A DNA stretch of 64,000 nt, taken from Hygrocybe punicea. Its lineage: Eukaryota > Basidiomycota > Agaricomycetes > Agaricales > Hygrophoraceae. The notes below the pieces were generated by a model. That model was not told where the DNA came from. It saw only the letters and a program-made list of their open reading frames with translations, and did not search any database. How positions within the stretch are numbered: the stretch's first letter is position 1; the number at the start of each line of letters is the position of its first letter. The DNA is taken from NCBI GenBank assembly GCA_963556145.1, contig OY744462.1, forward strand, positions 7,626,001 through 7,690,000. Direction: 5' to 3'. The position numbers and the translations under genes are program-made. Of this stretch, positions 24,802-35,187 are shown piece after piece.

Positions 24802-25484
24802 TTACAGGCGGCTGGTCTCGTAATCCCGCTTCAACATCGCCAACCTTGAGGTCGACCGTTCGAGATTGACGCGGAGCCGCTGGAACTCTTGACCGAAGTG
24901 GACGAGGTGACGGTTGACGTTGGTGCCCAGGGCTCCCAGCTCCTCCATAAGGACCGCTAGCCGCGCCGACACTTGCTCGTAATTCTCCATCGTCAAAACG
25001 AACGGGTTTGCTGCCGAGGCCACCCTAAGCCTTTTCGTCGGCCGCTCTTCCTCCGACTCCTCCTCGTCTTCGTCATCGTCCTCGACCGATTCCACATCCT
25101 CGACCTGCGGTTTGCTCGTTGAGGCCCGGGCAGGCCTACTGCGGATCGGCTTTGTCGAGAACGACAATGGCTTCCTCGTGCCAACCGCGACCTCTTTACC
25201 CTTTCCAGTATCCACCTTGCGCCGACCCCCGCCCGTCCAGTGTGTAGCATTAGTACATCTTTTCTTCAGCCTCCGGCATCGTTCGCACACGTAGCCCGTG
25301 ACGCCTCGACACGCCTCTTGAGCCTTGATGCAGTTGGTGCAGGGTTGTAGGGGAAACGGCCCGGTGAACTGTTACCAGGATCAGTGACTAAAGAACAAAT
25401 GAACCGACACAGGAACTTACCGTCGTACCAGCCAGGTCTCCGGTCTCTACGCCCGGCATATCTACGTCTTCTACATCGGCCGGT

Positions 25485-25492
25485 GTCTCTGG
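25485..25492. repeat. target-site duplication of palindromic element, left
   Basis: GTCTCTGG, repeated at 32427-32434 next to the right end. It lies inside exon 2 of the antisense ORF. Confidence 0.85.
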
Positions 25493-25544
25493 CAGTAGAC
25501 CCAGTCGTTTTGGTTAACCCAATCGCAGATATAGTTGCAAAAGG

Positions 25545-27170
25545 TAGGTACACATAGCGCAGTTGCTTGCTGGGGGGGTAGGTTAACCCAAGAGACAGCT
25601 CTTGCTGGGGAAATGTGGGGTGGTAGGTTGACCCAGGTACAGCTCTTGCTGGTCAAGGGTGGCAGGGTGGGTCAACCCAGTGTCAGCTCTGCCATGGGGT
25701 AGGTTAACCCAGGACAGCTATTCTGGGAAGGTTGGGTTGACCCAGGTCCAGCTGTGCAAGCAACGTGGGTTGACCTGGGTTGACCGTGGACCAGCTCTTG
25801 CTGCAGGCTTGGGTTGACCCAGGCCCAGCACTTCCTGCAGGGTGGGGTGGCTGGGGTCCAGGTATTGCTGCAGCACCGGGTTTACCAGGGTTCAGCTATT
25901 GCTGCAGCACTGGGTTGACCGGGGTCCAGCTATTGCTGCAGGACCGGGTTGACCTGGGTCCAGCACTTGCTGCGGGGCTTGGGTTGACCCAGGTCCAGCT
26001 CTTCCTGCAGGCTTGGGTTGACCTGAGTCCAGCTATTGCTGCAGCACTGGGTTGACCGGGGTCCAGATATTGCTGCAGCACTGGGTTGACCCAGATCCAG
26101 CACTCGCTGCAGGGCTGGGATTGACTGGGGTCTAGATATTGCTGCAGCACTGGGTTGACCTTGGTCCAGCACTTGCTGCAGCACTGGGTTGACCGGGGTC
26201 ACTTGCTGCAGCACTGGGTTGACCGGGGTCCAGCTATTGCTGCAGCACTGGGTTGACCAGGGTTCAGGTATTGCTGCAGCACTGGGTTGACCGGGGTCCA
26301 GATATTGCTGCAACACCGGGTTGACCTGGATCCAGCACTCGCTGCAGGGCTGGGGTTGACCCAGGTCCAGCTCTTCCTGCAGGCTTGGGTTGACCTGGGT
26401 CCAGGTATTGCTGCAGCACTGGGTTGACCGGGGTCCAGATATTGCTGCAACACCGGGTTGACCTGGATCCAGCACTCGCTGCAGGGCTGGGGTTGACCCA
26501 GGTCCAGCTCTTCCTGCAGGCTTGGGTTGACCTGGGTCCAGCTATTGCTGCAGCACCAGGTTGACCGGGGTCCAGATATTGCTGCAGCACTGGGTTGACC
26601 TGGGTCCAGCACTTGCTGCAGCACAGGGTTGACCTGGGTCCAGCTATTGCTGCTGCACCGGGTTGACCGGGGTCCAGATATTGCTGCAGCACTGGTTTGA
26701 CCCAGATCCAGCACTCGCTGCCGGGCTGGGGTTGACCAGGGTCTAGATATTGCTGCAGCACCAGGTTGACCGGGGTCCAGCACTTGCTGCGGGGCTTGGG
26801 TTGACCCAGGTCCCACTCTTCCTGCAGGCTTGGGTTGACCGGGCTCCAGCTATTGCTGCAGCACTGGGTTGACCTGGGTCCAGCACTTGCTGCAGGGCTT
26901 GTGTTGACCAGGGTCCAGCTCTTGCTGCAGCACTTTGTTGACCCACATCCAGCACTCACTGTAGGGTAGGTTGATTGGGGTCCAGCCTGTCCTGTAGCAT
27001 TGCATTGACCCCAGACCCACCCATGTCGCAGGTTTGGATTCATGAGGGTCTGGCCATTGCTCCAGCATTGGGTTGACATGGCCCTGCTCTTGCTGCAGAA
27101 TAAGGTTGACCCTGGCCCAGCTCTCACTGCAGGATTAGGTTGACCAGGAGCCCGCTTTTGCTTTGACATG
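25545..27170 (-). repeat. 35-bp tandem array, left arm
   Basis: About 45 units of the form GGGTTGACC-(G/T)GGGTCCAG-C(A/T)NTTGCTGCAG plus a few bases, with a period of 34-36 bp. The units are inverted relative to the array at 30660-32390. Long ORFs here come only from the array staying free of stops. Confidence 0.9.
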
Positions 27171-27599
27171 GGCCCAGCCACATCTCACTCTGCCTGCATG
27201 TATTTAATGTTGACAACATTGACAGAGCTCACAACAGCTCAAACCAATATTTATTCAGAACCTGCCATATATATATAGTAATCAAAATGTTTCAATCTGT
27301 ACTTCACATAAATGTACGATGTAATATAATTTGAATGCAATTATTAACAGCACAGGGAATAGCAAAATTACACAATTATTATTTTGACACTGCACAATAT
27401 CTTACTTTTACTATCAGCCATCAGCCATTACAGGAGCTACTTATCCCCAATGCCAATCTATGGCAAAACCAGAAATTACCCCACTTGGAATATTGTGCTT
27501 TTCTATTTAATATTGCTCAATTCTCTATTGGAATCAATATATATAACCTTACTATTACTTAAAATAGACACATACATTTAATGATTATTAAAATACATA

Positions 27600-28520
27600 A
27601 TTAAATAGTAAAGGGCAGGAGGCAGGTGAGAGGAAGGTGGGTGTGGACTGGGAGGAAGGGTGTGGGTGTGGGAGGAAGGTGGGTGTGGGTGTGGGAAGGT
27701 GGGAGTGGGAGTGGGAGGAAGGTGGGTGTGGAGTGGGAGGAAGGTGGGTGTGGAGTGGGAGGAAGGTGGGAGTGGGAGTGGAGGAAGGTGGGAGTGGGAG
27801 AAGGGAGTGGGAGTGGGAGAAGTGGGAAGGTGGGAAGGCAGGAGGCAAGGGCAGCAGGGAGAGGGAGAGGGAGAGGGAGAGGGAGAGGGAGGAGGAGAGG
27901 GAGGAGGAGAGGGAGGAGGAGTGGGCGGAGAGTGGGATGTACGTACCCGTTGCGTTCCCCTCGTCCTCGTCGTCTTCGTCTACGTCTCCGTCGTCCCCGT
28001 CCCCGCCGTCCCCGTCCCCGTCGTCCCCGTCCCCATCGTTCCCCTCGTCCTCGTCGTCTTCGTCTACGTCTCCGTCGTCCCCGTCCCCGTCGTCCCCGTC
28101 CCCATCGTCCCCGTCTCCGCGTTCCGGTCCCTGTCGTTCCCGTTCCCGTCGTTCCCCTCGTTGTCGTCATCGTCCTCGTTGTCGTCGTCATCCCCCGTAG
28201 TCCTCGTCGTCCGCTGGATCGTCGTCGTCGTCTCCCTCGTCCTGTCGTCTCCGTCGTCCTGTTGTCCTCTCGCTGGCCGTCTCCGTCCTGTCGTCGTCCC
28301 CTGGCTGGCCGTCTCTGCCCTCGTCGTCTCTGTCCTCGTCGTTGCCGCTGTGGTTGTCTCGGACGTCTGTCTCGGTCGTTGGTGCATCCTCGTACCCGGC
28401 CTCGCGGCCTCGTTTCCGTGGCCGTTTTCATCGGCATCCGTTCTGTTTGCTGGGGTGGCCGTGGCGTTGTTTTCTGGGCTGGTGTTGGGTTCGCCTGTGT
28501 TTGTCGTGGGTGTAGCTGCA
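27600..28520 (-). repeat. low-complexity GC-rich stretch, left arm
   Basis: GGGA/GTGG repeats followed by GTCCCCGTCC- and GTCGTC-type repeats. On the minus strand this reads as Asp/Asn/Arg/Thr-rich and then Pro/Leu-rich sequence. The mirror image lies at 29600-30240. Confidence 0.8.
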
Positions 28521-28569
28521 ATCATTATAAACATTAGCATACAACTCACAAAAAATTCAAAAAAGACAT

Positions 28570-29540
28570 TACCTTGGGTGCTCTTCTGCACCCGTTTCCT
28601 GTTGTTGACGCGTTCCTGTTGTTGACGCGTTGTTGAAAACGAGTCGTTTGAAGTCGCGTGAAAGCCAACCGGCAGTTGCCGATTTCCCAAACGGGTTCGA
28701 GTTGCCAAACATGGATGTGTGGCTGAAGCTTTTGAATCTTCTGGCATGCACAACAATGCATGCATACCCAAAGTCAGATCCTCAAAAGATGTAAATATAG
28801 TATACCTACCCTCATGTCAAATTTTGTATTTTATTCGGCCCTGCGTAAAGAGCTATTCACCATTTATTCCATTCCTCTGCCAGAATTGGACCCTTAATGA
28901 TCTAACTTTGTCTTAAAAATCTGAAATTAATCTAAGGAGTACTTGAAGAAGTACTCATTGTGGTACACATAAGTGCCTGATTGTTGGTGGACCAGGACCT
29001 TTGTTGCAGCCAAGCAAATGCACAGAATTGTGCATTGTGGCTGACCCATCAACCGAGTCCAAACTTCAGCTTTACTCTGAACCTTTCATTTCTTGGCTAC
29101 AACAGATTTCTGGGACCACCAAGTGCCAGGCACTGATCATCAATACAATAGATACTTTACATAGTAGTTTCACAATTATTTTCATATTTTTCAGAGCAAT
29201 ATTGGTAAAGTTGCACTTTAAGGGTCTGAAATTGGCAGGGAGGTATCAATGAATCATAAATATCTCTCTATGTAGGCCATAATAAAATACAAAATTTGGG
29301 GAGGATGTAGTTATAGGCTACTTCTATCCCCTCATGGTCTTAAATGTGTTACAAAGTTGTTGTGCTCTATGCAATAACATTGAGAAAAGTCAGATCATGC
29401 TTACATATAAGGCAACTCGCACCCGTTTGGGCAATCGGCAACCTCCGGCGTGCGTTCAATCGTCGGCGATTCGTCGCGTACTCCACGATGCGTCCACGAA
29501 AACAGCAGCAGCAAAATCAAGTAGAAGGTAAGTAGATTTC
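28570..29540. other. central part of palindromic element
   Basis: Mirrored short exons (about 28560-28751 minus, 29400-29531 plus) read ATRTRLGNRQ in both directions, and the plus one ends in a GTAAGT donor. Between them is a diverged spacer whose middle (about 28950-29200) is not mirrored and includes a small hairpin at 29010-29032. No family recognised. Confidence 0.5.
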
Positions 29541-29599
29541 TCAAATTTATTATCCATTACTATGCTAGCTAATATTGTTGTTTTTATGTAGAACTTTCT

Positions 29600-30240
29600 C
29601 ATTGCCGTGCCGGGAATGGACCGCAACACGCTTGCCCGCGCCACGTCACGTCAACGCCAAACTGAAGGGCCGAAACGGCGGATGGCAGGCAACGACGAGG
29701 ACAGAGGCGATGAGGGCACAGACGGCCAGCCAGGGAAGACGACGGGGACGGAGACGGCCAGCGAAGAGACGACAGGACGACGGAGACGACGACGACGATC
29801 CAGCGGACGACGAGGACTACGGGGGATGACGACGACAACGAGGACGATGACGACAACGAGGGGAACGACGAGAACGGGAACGACAGGGACCAGAACGGCG
29901 GGGACGGGGACGACGGGGACGAGGACGGCGGAGACGTAGACGAAGACGACGAGGGCAACGGGAACGCAACAGGTATGTACATCCCACCCCTCCGCCCTCG
30001 TCTCCTCCCTCTTCCTCTGCCTCTCCCACTCCCACTCCCTGCTGCCCCTCCCTCCTCCCTTCCATCCTGCCCTTCACCCTCCCTTCTCCCACTCCCACTC
30101 CCACTCCGTTCGCCCACACCCACACCCACACCCATACCCACACCCACACCCACACCCATACCCACACCCACACCCACACCCACTTCCAGTCCCAGTCCCA
30201 GTCCCAGTCCCAGTCCCACTCACACCTACCTTCCTCCCCC
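29600..30240 (+). repeat. low-complexity GC-rich stretch, right arm
   Basis: GACGAC- and ACGGGG-type repeats followed by CCCACAC- and CCCAGT-repeats. It is the mirror of 27600-28520, but shorter. Confidence 0.8.
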
Positions 30241-30659
30241 CCAACCCCTTTATTATTTAATTATGTATTTGGATAAAATAATAATTAATTTGATATGTCC
30301 ATTCTAAGTAATAGTGAGTGTTTGTGTACTGATTCCAATTGAGATTTGAGTAATATTAAATAAAAAAGGCACAAAATTCCAAGTGGGGTAATTTCTGGTT
30401 GTTATATATATAAATTTTGTTTGGGAATAAGTAGCTCATGTGAGAGATAAAGCTAAGAGTGAGAGATTGTGCATTTTCAAAATAAGAATGTTGTAATTTT
30501 GGTATTACCTGTGCTTTGAATTATTGCATTTGAAATTATATTACATTTGAAGAAACTGAGACATTTTCTTTACCGGATATTGCATTTTCTGAATAAATAT
30601 TGGCTTCAGTTGTTGTGAGCTCTGGCAATGTTGTCAACATTAAATACATGCAGGCAGAG

Positions 30660-32390
30660 TGGGATGTGGCTGAGCCCGTGTCAAAGCAAAAGCGGGATCC
30701 TGGTCAACCTAATCCTGCAGTGAGAGCTGGGCCAGGGTCAACCTTATTCTGCAGCAAGAGCAGGGCCATGTCAACCCAATGCTGGAGCAATGGCCAGACC
30801 CTCATGAATCCAAACCTGCGACATGGGTGGGTCTGGGGTCAATGCAATGCTACAGGACAGGCTGGACCCCAATCAACCTACCCTACAGTGAGTGCTGGAT
30901 GTGGGTCAACAAAGTGCTGCAGCAAGAGCTGGACCCTGGTCAACACAAGCCCTGCAGCAAGTGCTGGACCCAGGTCAACCCAGTGCTGCAGCAATAGCTG
31001 GAGCCCGGTCAACCCAAGCCTGCAGGAAGAGTGGGACCTGGGTCAACCCCAGCCCTGCAGCGAGTGCTGGACCCCGGTCAACCCGGTGCAGCAGCAATAG
31101 CTGGACCCAGGTCAACCCTGTGCTGCAGCAAGTGCTGGACCCAGGTCAACCCAGTGCTGCAGCAATATCTGGACCGAGGTCAACCCAAGCCTGCAGGAAG
31201 AGCTGGACCTGGGTCAACCCCAGCCCTGCAGCGAGTGCTGGATCCAGGTCAACCCGGTGTTGCAGCAATATCTGGACCCCGGTCAACCCAGTGCTGCAGC
31301 AATACCTGGACCCAGGTCAACCCAAGCCTGCAGGAAGAGCCAGACCTGGGTCAACCCAACCCCCGCAGCAAGTGCTGGACCCCAGTCAACCTGGTGCTGC
31401 AGCAATAGCTGAACCCTGGTCAACCCAGTGCTGCAGCAAGTGCTGGACCCCGGTCAACCCAGTGCTGCAGCAAGTGCTGGACCAAGGTCAACCCAGTGCT
31501 GCAGCAATATCTAGACCCCAGTCAACCCCAGCCCTGCAGCGAGTGCTGGATCTGGGTCAACCCAGTGCTGCAGCAATATCTGGACCCCGGTCAACCCAGT
31601 GCTGCAGCAATAGCTGGACTCAGGTCAACCCAAGCCTGCAGGAAGAGCTGGACCTGGGTCAACCCAAGCCCTGCAGCAAGTGCTGGACCCAGGTCAACCC
31701 GGTCCTGCAGCAATAGCTGGACCCCGGTCAACCCAGTGCTGCAGCAATACCTGAACCCTGGTCAACCCAGTGCTGCAGCAATAGCTGGACCCCGGTCAAC
31801 CCAAGCCTGCAGGGAGAGCTGGACCCGGGTCAACCCAAGCCCCAAAGCAAGTGCTGGAACCAGATCAACCCAGTGCTGCAGCAATAGCTGGACCCAGGTC
31901 AACCCAAGCCCTGCAGCAAGTGCTGGATCTGGGTCAACCTGGTGCCACAGCAATATCTGGACCCCGGTCAACCCAGTGCTGCAGCAATAGCTGAACCCTG
32001 GTAAACCCGGTGCTGCAGCAATACCTGGACCCCAGCCACCCCACCCTGCAGGAAGTGCTGGGCCTGGGTCAACCCAGTGCTGCAGCAACAGCTGGACCCA
32101 GGTCAACCCAAGCCTGCAGCAAGAGCTGGTCCACGGTCAACCCAGGTCAACCCACGTTGCTTGCACAGCTGGACCTGGGTCAACCCAACCTTCCCAGAAT
32201 AGCTGTCCTGGGTTAACCTACCCCATGGCAGAGCTGACACTGGGTTGACCCACCCTGCCACCCTTGACCAGCAAGAGCTGTACCTGGGTCAACCTACCAC
32301 CCCACATTTCCCCAGCAAGAGCTGTCTCTTGGGTTAACCTACCCCCCCAGCAAGCAACTGCGCTATGTGTACCTACCTTTTGCAACTATA
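30660..32390 (+). repeat. 35-bp tandem array, right arm
   Basis: Units of the form CTGCAGCAA-(G/T)NNCTGGACC-CNGGTCAACCC, the reverse complement of the left array. The order of unit variants is only partly mirrored, as expected after independent unit gain and loss. Confidence 0.9.
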
Positions 32391-33291
32391 TCTGCGATTG
32401 GGTTAACCAAAACGACTGGGTCTACTGTCTCTGGTGCCAGGTCGACGGGGCCTTCCTCTGGCTCGACTGCGGCTTCGCCTTCCGGAATCGACTCAGTCCT
32501 TGGTTCACCCGCGACCGATGCGTTTGCTTCAGCTCGCTGTTCTTCGCTGAGCCGCCGCCGATACGCGGCTCCATCCCTTTCGACCCGGTCTGCTTCTTGA
32601 TTCCAGTGCTGCTCGTGTTGTTCTATTCTAAGCCGCTCCCGCCTTTCCTCTGCCGCCTTTCGCCTTTTCTCCGCCTCCGCTCGTGCATTTGCCTCTGCCA
32701 TCCGTCTGGCCTCCTCTTCCCGCGTAGCCGCTTCTTCATCCGCCCGCCGTCTAGCTTCTTCCTTTTCCTGCCTCTCTCGGTCCACCGCTTCTTTCAGCTA
32801 CTCTTCGACATCGTTGGCGTACGATTGGCGGTCAGCCCATAACGGTGGCGTTACTGACCTCGTACCACCAGCTCGGAGTTCCGCGACGATTCCATTATAA
32901 GCACGCTAGCGGGACGACATGAGCTATCTTAGGACACGCGTGATCAATCGGGAAACTCACCAGCGCTTTCTTGCGGCCGCTTAACCATTGTTGGGCCATC
33001 CCCTCGTTGCCGTCCACCATTGTTACGAGATCGTCGCTGTGAAACACAGTGACCACGTTAACGGCCTCTTTGTAGTCCGCCCGGACATCGGGTTCGATGC
33101 TTTCGACAAAGGCGAGGAAATTGTCGTACACTTGGGACATTGTGGACATGTGATGGTGTAGAGGAAAGGTCGGATCAACAACGAGATTTTTTTATTTTTT
33201 TTACTTTGCCGTTGTTTGGCCGCTCACGTGATTGGCCACATTCGCGACCCGCATTTGGAGACCCCATATTCTCGACCACGGATGGTCTCTA

Positions 33292-33309
33292 TTAGAAGAC
33301 CCAAGGAGA
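33292..33309 (+). other. polypurine tract
   Basis: Purine-rich stretch ending AAGGAGA directly before the 3' LTR, the usual plus-strand primer position. Confidence 0.6.
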
Positions 33310-34103
33310 TGTAGAGGGTCCTCGACCCTCTGAGGCCGTAACATCGATATCTAGCGAATCTGCTCGAACCCAACGTCTCTAGCAATCTACGCTCGAACCC
33401 GACGCAACCCGATGCAACCCGATGCATACCGACTAGCACGGCCACTCACGTACCTGGTCGGTCTATCTCATAAACTCACGGAACTTCAAATATCAAAGAT
33501 AGATCTCATCGGACTGGGATCCCGACATCGGACTTGCCTTATTCACGCCTAGCGTCTCCCTTATGGGGATATAGTAAAGTATATTGCATCTTTTACGGTT
33601 TTTATATCTTCCACCCATTTTCCCTGTCATCGTTGCCTTGCAACGCTCTTCCTACTTCCCCATTTTTATTCTCCTTTGTTTCCTCTCATCAGCCGAGGAC
33701 TCTCGTCCAAATCTAGGTACAGAAATTTGTAGTATAAAAACGGTGCCCAAGCGCCGTCTCAAAATAAGAAACCAGTTCCCCCGTTTCCTCTCTCTGAGAA
33801 TTGGTCTCTCAGTAAAATCCATCGCACACATTGCTCGTCGGATTCCTCGATGCTCTCCCCGTCGTTCTACCGCCTTTATCTCTACGTCCCTCGTCACCCG
33901 ACACCCGACCCGCCGTACCCGACATCGTCAGCTTCGTCGGCTTCGACCGGTCTCGATAGATTTCAGTAGTTTACTCGGCGGCTTCTTACCATTTATATCC
34001 TATCATTTTACTGAAGCTTGTTAGACTATTCCTAGTCACTTCTACGCTGACCCCCACAGGCTTAGGATTATTATTCCGCAGCCACCCCGACCTCGCCTTT
34101 ACA
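33310..34103 (+). repeat. 3' LTR of gypsy element
   Basis: 794 bp, the same start and end as the 5' LTR. About twenty differences were counted by eye, only one of them clearly a transversion. Confidence 0.93.
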
Positions 34104-34394
34104 CTGTCCGCATCTTCGTGAGCCATCCACGTCTCCCTGTTATCCAGGTTGTCGTTAATGGTGTCATTGCTGTTTGAAAATCGTGTGAGTTTCACGTAAA
34201 CTCCGACTTTCCTAAATTGGTACGGTAGAAGCCGGCTGCAAATTGCAAAGTACAACCAACGAAGCGAGGACAACCAACGAAGCGAGGACAACAAGTACGA
34301 CAAACGAGGACATGAGAACGAAGGCGAGGACGGTCTGAACAACAGCATTAACGATAAGGTGGAGAATGGCAAGGACCATGACATAGGCAGAGGC
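34104..34394. other. non-coding part of foldback element
   Basis: Starts CTGTCCGCATCTTCGTGAG, which resembles the sequence just left of the 5' LTR (near 17311-17346). A short repeat GACAACCAACGAAGCGAG occurs near 34255-34290. No gene. Confidence 0.4.
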
Positions 34395-35187
34395 AGCAGC
34401 AGTGCGACAGTGCCAACAACGAGGATGGCCACCCTCCCGACACCTCCGATACCCCGCAATCCACCTCGAAAATGCAGTAGATTGACATGTGCCTGGCTTT
34501 GCGAGGTCATTGAATGGGCAGTGGGAGAGCGTTGGCAACATTGCGCAGGCCAATTCTTACAGTTGGAGCCCTGTGTGCAAAACGCCTCGCCTCGCAAACA
34601 AAAAATGTAATACGAAGATGCGCCAGTAATGACATGGATGTATAGTTCATGTATATAGGTTCATCTACTCAAAATATTCAAGTCGCGGTCACTCCAAAAT
34701 GCAGCCGCGGCTGCGGCAAATAAATGTACAGTTTATACAGCATAGCCTTCTGCAGCAATAACAACTGCTGTGGACCACCTTGGAAACCTGCTCAAGAATC
34801 TCCCTCAAAACCTTCCTGTCCCAAAATCTGTACCCGAGGCAAAATATCAGTTCTACCTAGATGAAGATGACATCAAAGAGGAAGGACTTTACTATGTGCT
34901 GAACCGCCGACTCGAAATCTGCTTCGAGACCCACAAGAACCCAGAGATTCGTTTTGAAGAGCATGGCAATCACTTGCAAGGCCTCATAGCCATCCTGAAG
35001 CAAGTTATCAAAGGAGATCCAGCCCAACGAGACTTCATTCAAGCTCACTGGATTGATAGACTTGTCAAAAGTGCAAAAGCAAGTGGTGCCAAAATTCCTG
35101 ACAAATGGTGATGTGTATCCCCATGAATTTCACATTTTTTACTGAATCTTGATCAGTGCTGTGGCAAAATGAAAGCAATCCAATGAA

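Larger units (their letters stand above)
25493..32426. mobile_element. 6.9-kb near-palindromic element
   Basis: The ends are inverted: the left starts CAGTAGACCCAGTCGTTTTG and the right ends with the complement. The whole insert is a near palindrome centred near 29059. Its arms consist of a 35-bp tandem array, an AT-rich stretch, a GC-rich low-complexity stretch and a short gene-like piece (ATRTRLGNRQ at about 28690 minus and 29410 plus). The mirrored similarity continues to within about 170 bp of the centre. An 8-bp target duplication flanks it. The arms differ by many substitutions and indels. No transposase was recognised, so it is probably non-autonomous. Confidence 0.85.
24802..33149 (-). 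pseudogene. antisense ORF of gypsy element, Cys-cluster protein
   Basis: Reading from the 3' LTR side: exon 1 33149-32961 (starts MSTMSQVYDNFLAF), intron 32960-32906, exon 2 from 32905 to the palindromic insert at 32426/25493, resuming at 25492 to 25421, intron 25420-25369, exon 3 25368-24802. Exon 2 encodes a long Arg/Glu/Ala-rich coiled coil. Exon 3 starts with six cysteines spaced CX2CX6CX7CX2CX6C (PCTNC to KKRC), which is the spacing of fungal Zn2Cys6 clusters, then an acidic region and a helical tail. Removing the insert with one 8-bp duplicate keeps the frame. A TAG at 32798-32800 (context fits CAG to TAG) is the only stop. Function unknown; an element-encoded regulator or capsid-related factor is a guess. 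Confidence 0.78.
17347..34103 (+). mobile_element. Ty3/gypsy LTR retrotransposon with antisense ORF
   Basis: It has two 794-bp LTRs, a primer-binding site, gag, a zinc knuckle, protease, reverse transcriptase, RNase H and integrase. Between pol and the 3' LTR lies an antisense spliced ORF interrupted by a 6.9-kb insert. Without the insert the element is about 9.8 kb. No matching 5-bp target duplication is visible (TCCGT on the left, CTGTC on the right). The LTRs differ by about twenty positions counted by eye, nearly all transitions, so the insertion is not recent. Confidence 0.92.
16920..34745. mobile_element. foldback element holding the gypsy element
   Basis: The arms are inverted copies: 16920 to about 17275 matches the reverse complement of about 34395-34745. 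The outer ends read CTATGCTGTATAAACTGTAC and its complement. A 4-bp direct repeat CCTT flanks it (16916-16919 and 34746-34749), and removing the element plus one CCTT rejoins ORF1 of the host transposon. Its own share is 16920-17346 and 34104-34745, about 1 kb, and the gypsy element occupies its middle. No coding capacity of its own was seen. Superfamily not assigned. Confidence 0.8.
16892..35111 (+). pseudogene. transposon ORF1, split by insertion
   Basis: An ATG at 16892 opens nine codons that run into the insertion at 16919. The frame resumes at 34750 and continues to a TGA at 35109-35111. If the insert and one CCTT duplicate are removed, the two parts form one ORF of about 129 residues. 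The product is small, rich in Lys, Glu and Leu, and has no motif I recognise. A small ORF ahead of the transposase suggests an accessory protein. Apart from the insertion it looks undamaged, unlike the transposase behind it. Confidence 0.75.

Noticed and set aside
25896..27181. Long minus-strand ORFs (up to 305 codons) with DPGQPSAAA-like repeats
   Set aside because: A 35-bp unit without stops stays open in all three frames, so ORFs of any length appear; the mirrored array at 30600-31990 gives the same ORFs on the other strand. No start, intron or domain evidence.
27601..28625. ORFs of about 300 codons on both strands in the GC-rich stretch
   Set aside because: Low-complexity GGGA- and GTC-type repeats are stop-free in several frames; the predicted proteins are Gly/Arg-, Val/Pro- or Arg/Thr-runs.
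25530..32400. CRISPR-like array
   Set aside because: Units are contiguous 35-bp tandem repeats without unique spacers, in a eukaryotic genome.
25493..32426. Palindrome as an assembly or read artefact
   Set aside because: The arms differ by many substitutions and indels and in repeat-unit order, and an 8-bp target duplication with frame restoration marks a real insertion.
33310..34103. Solo LTR
   Set aside because: At first it appears isolated, 8.7 kb from pol, but the polypurine tract, the antisense ORF and the insertion at 25493-32426 show that it is the 3' LTR of the same element.
17342..34108. Target-site duplication of the complete gypsy element
   Set aside because: Flanking bases TCCGT and CTGTC do not match. 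Similar GCATCTTCGTGAG stretches occur on both sides, but at different distances; they are better seen as repeats of the foldback element.
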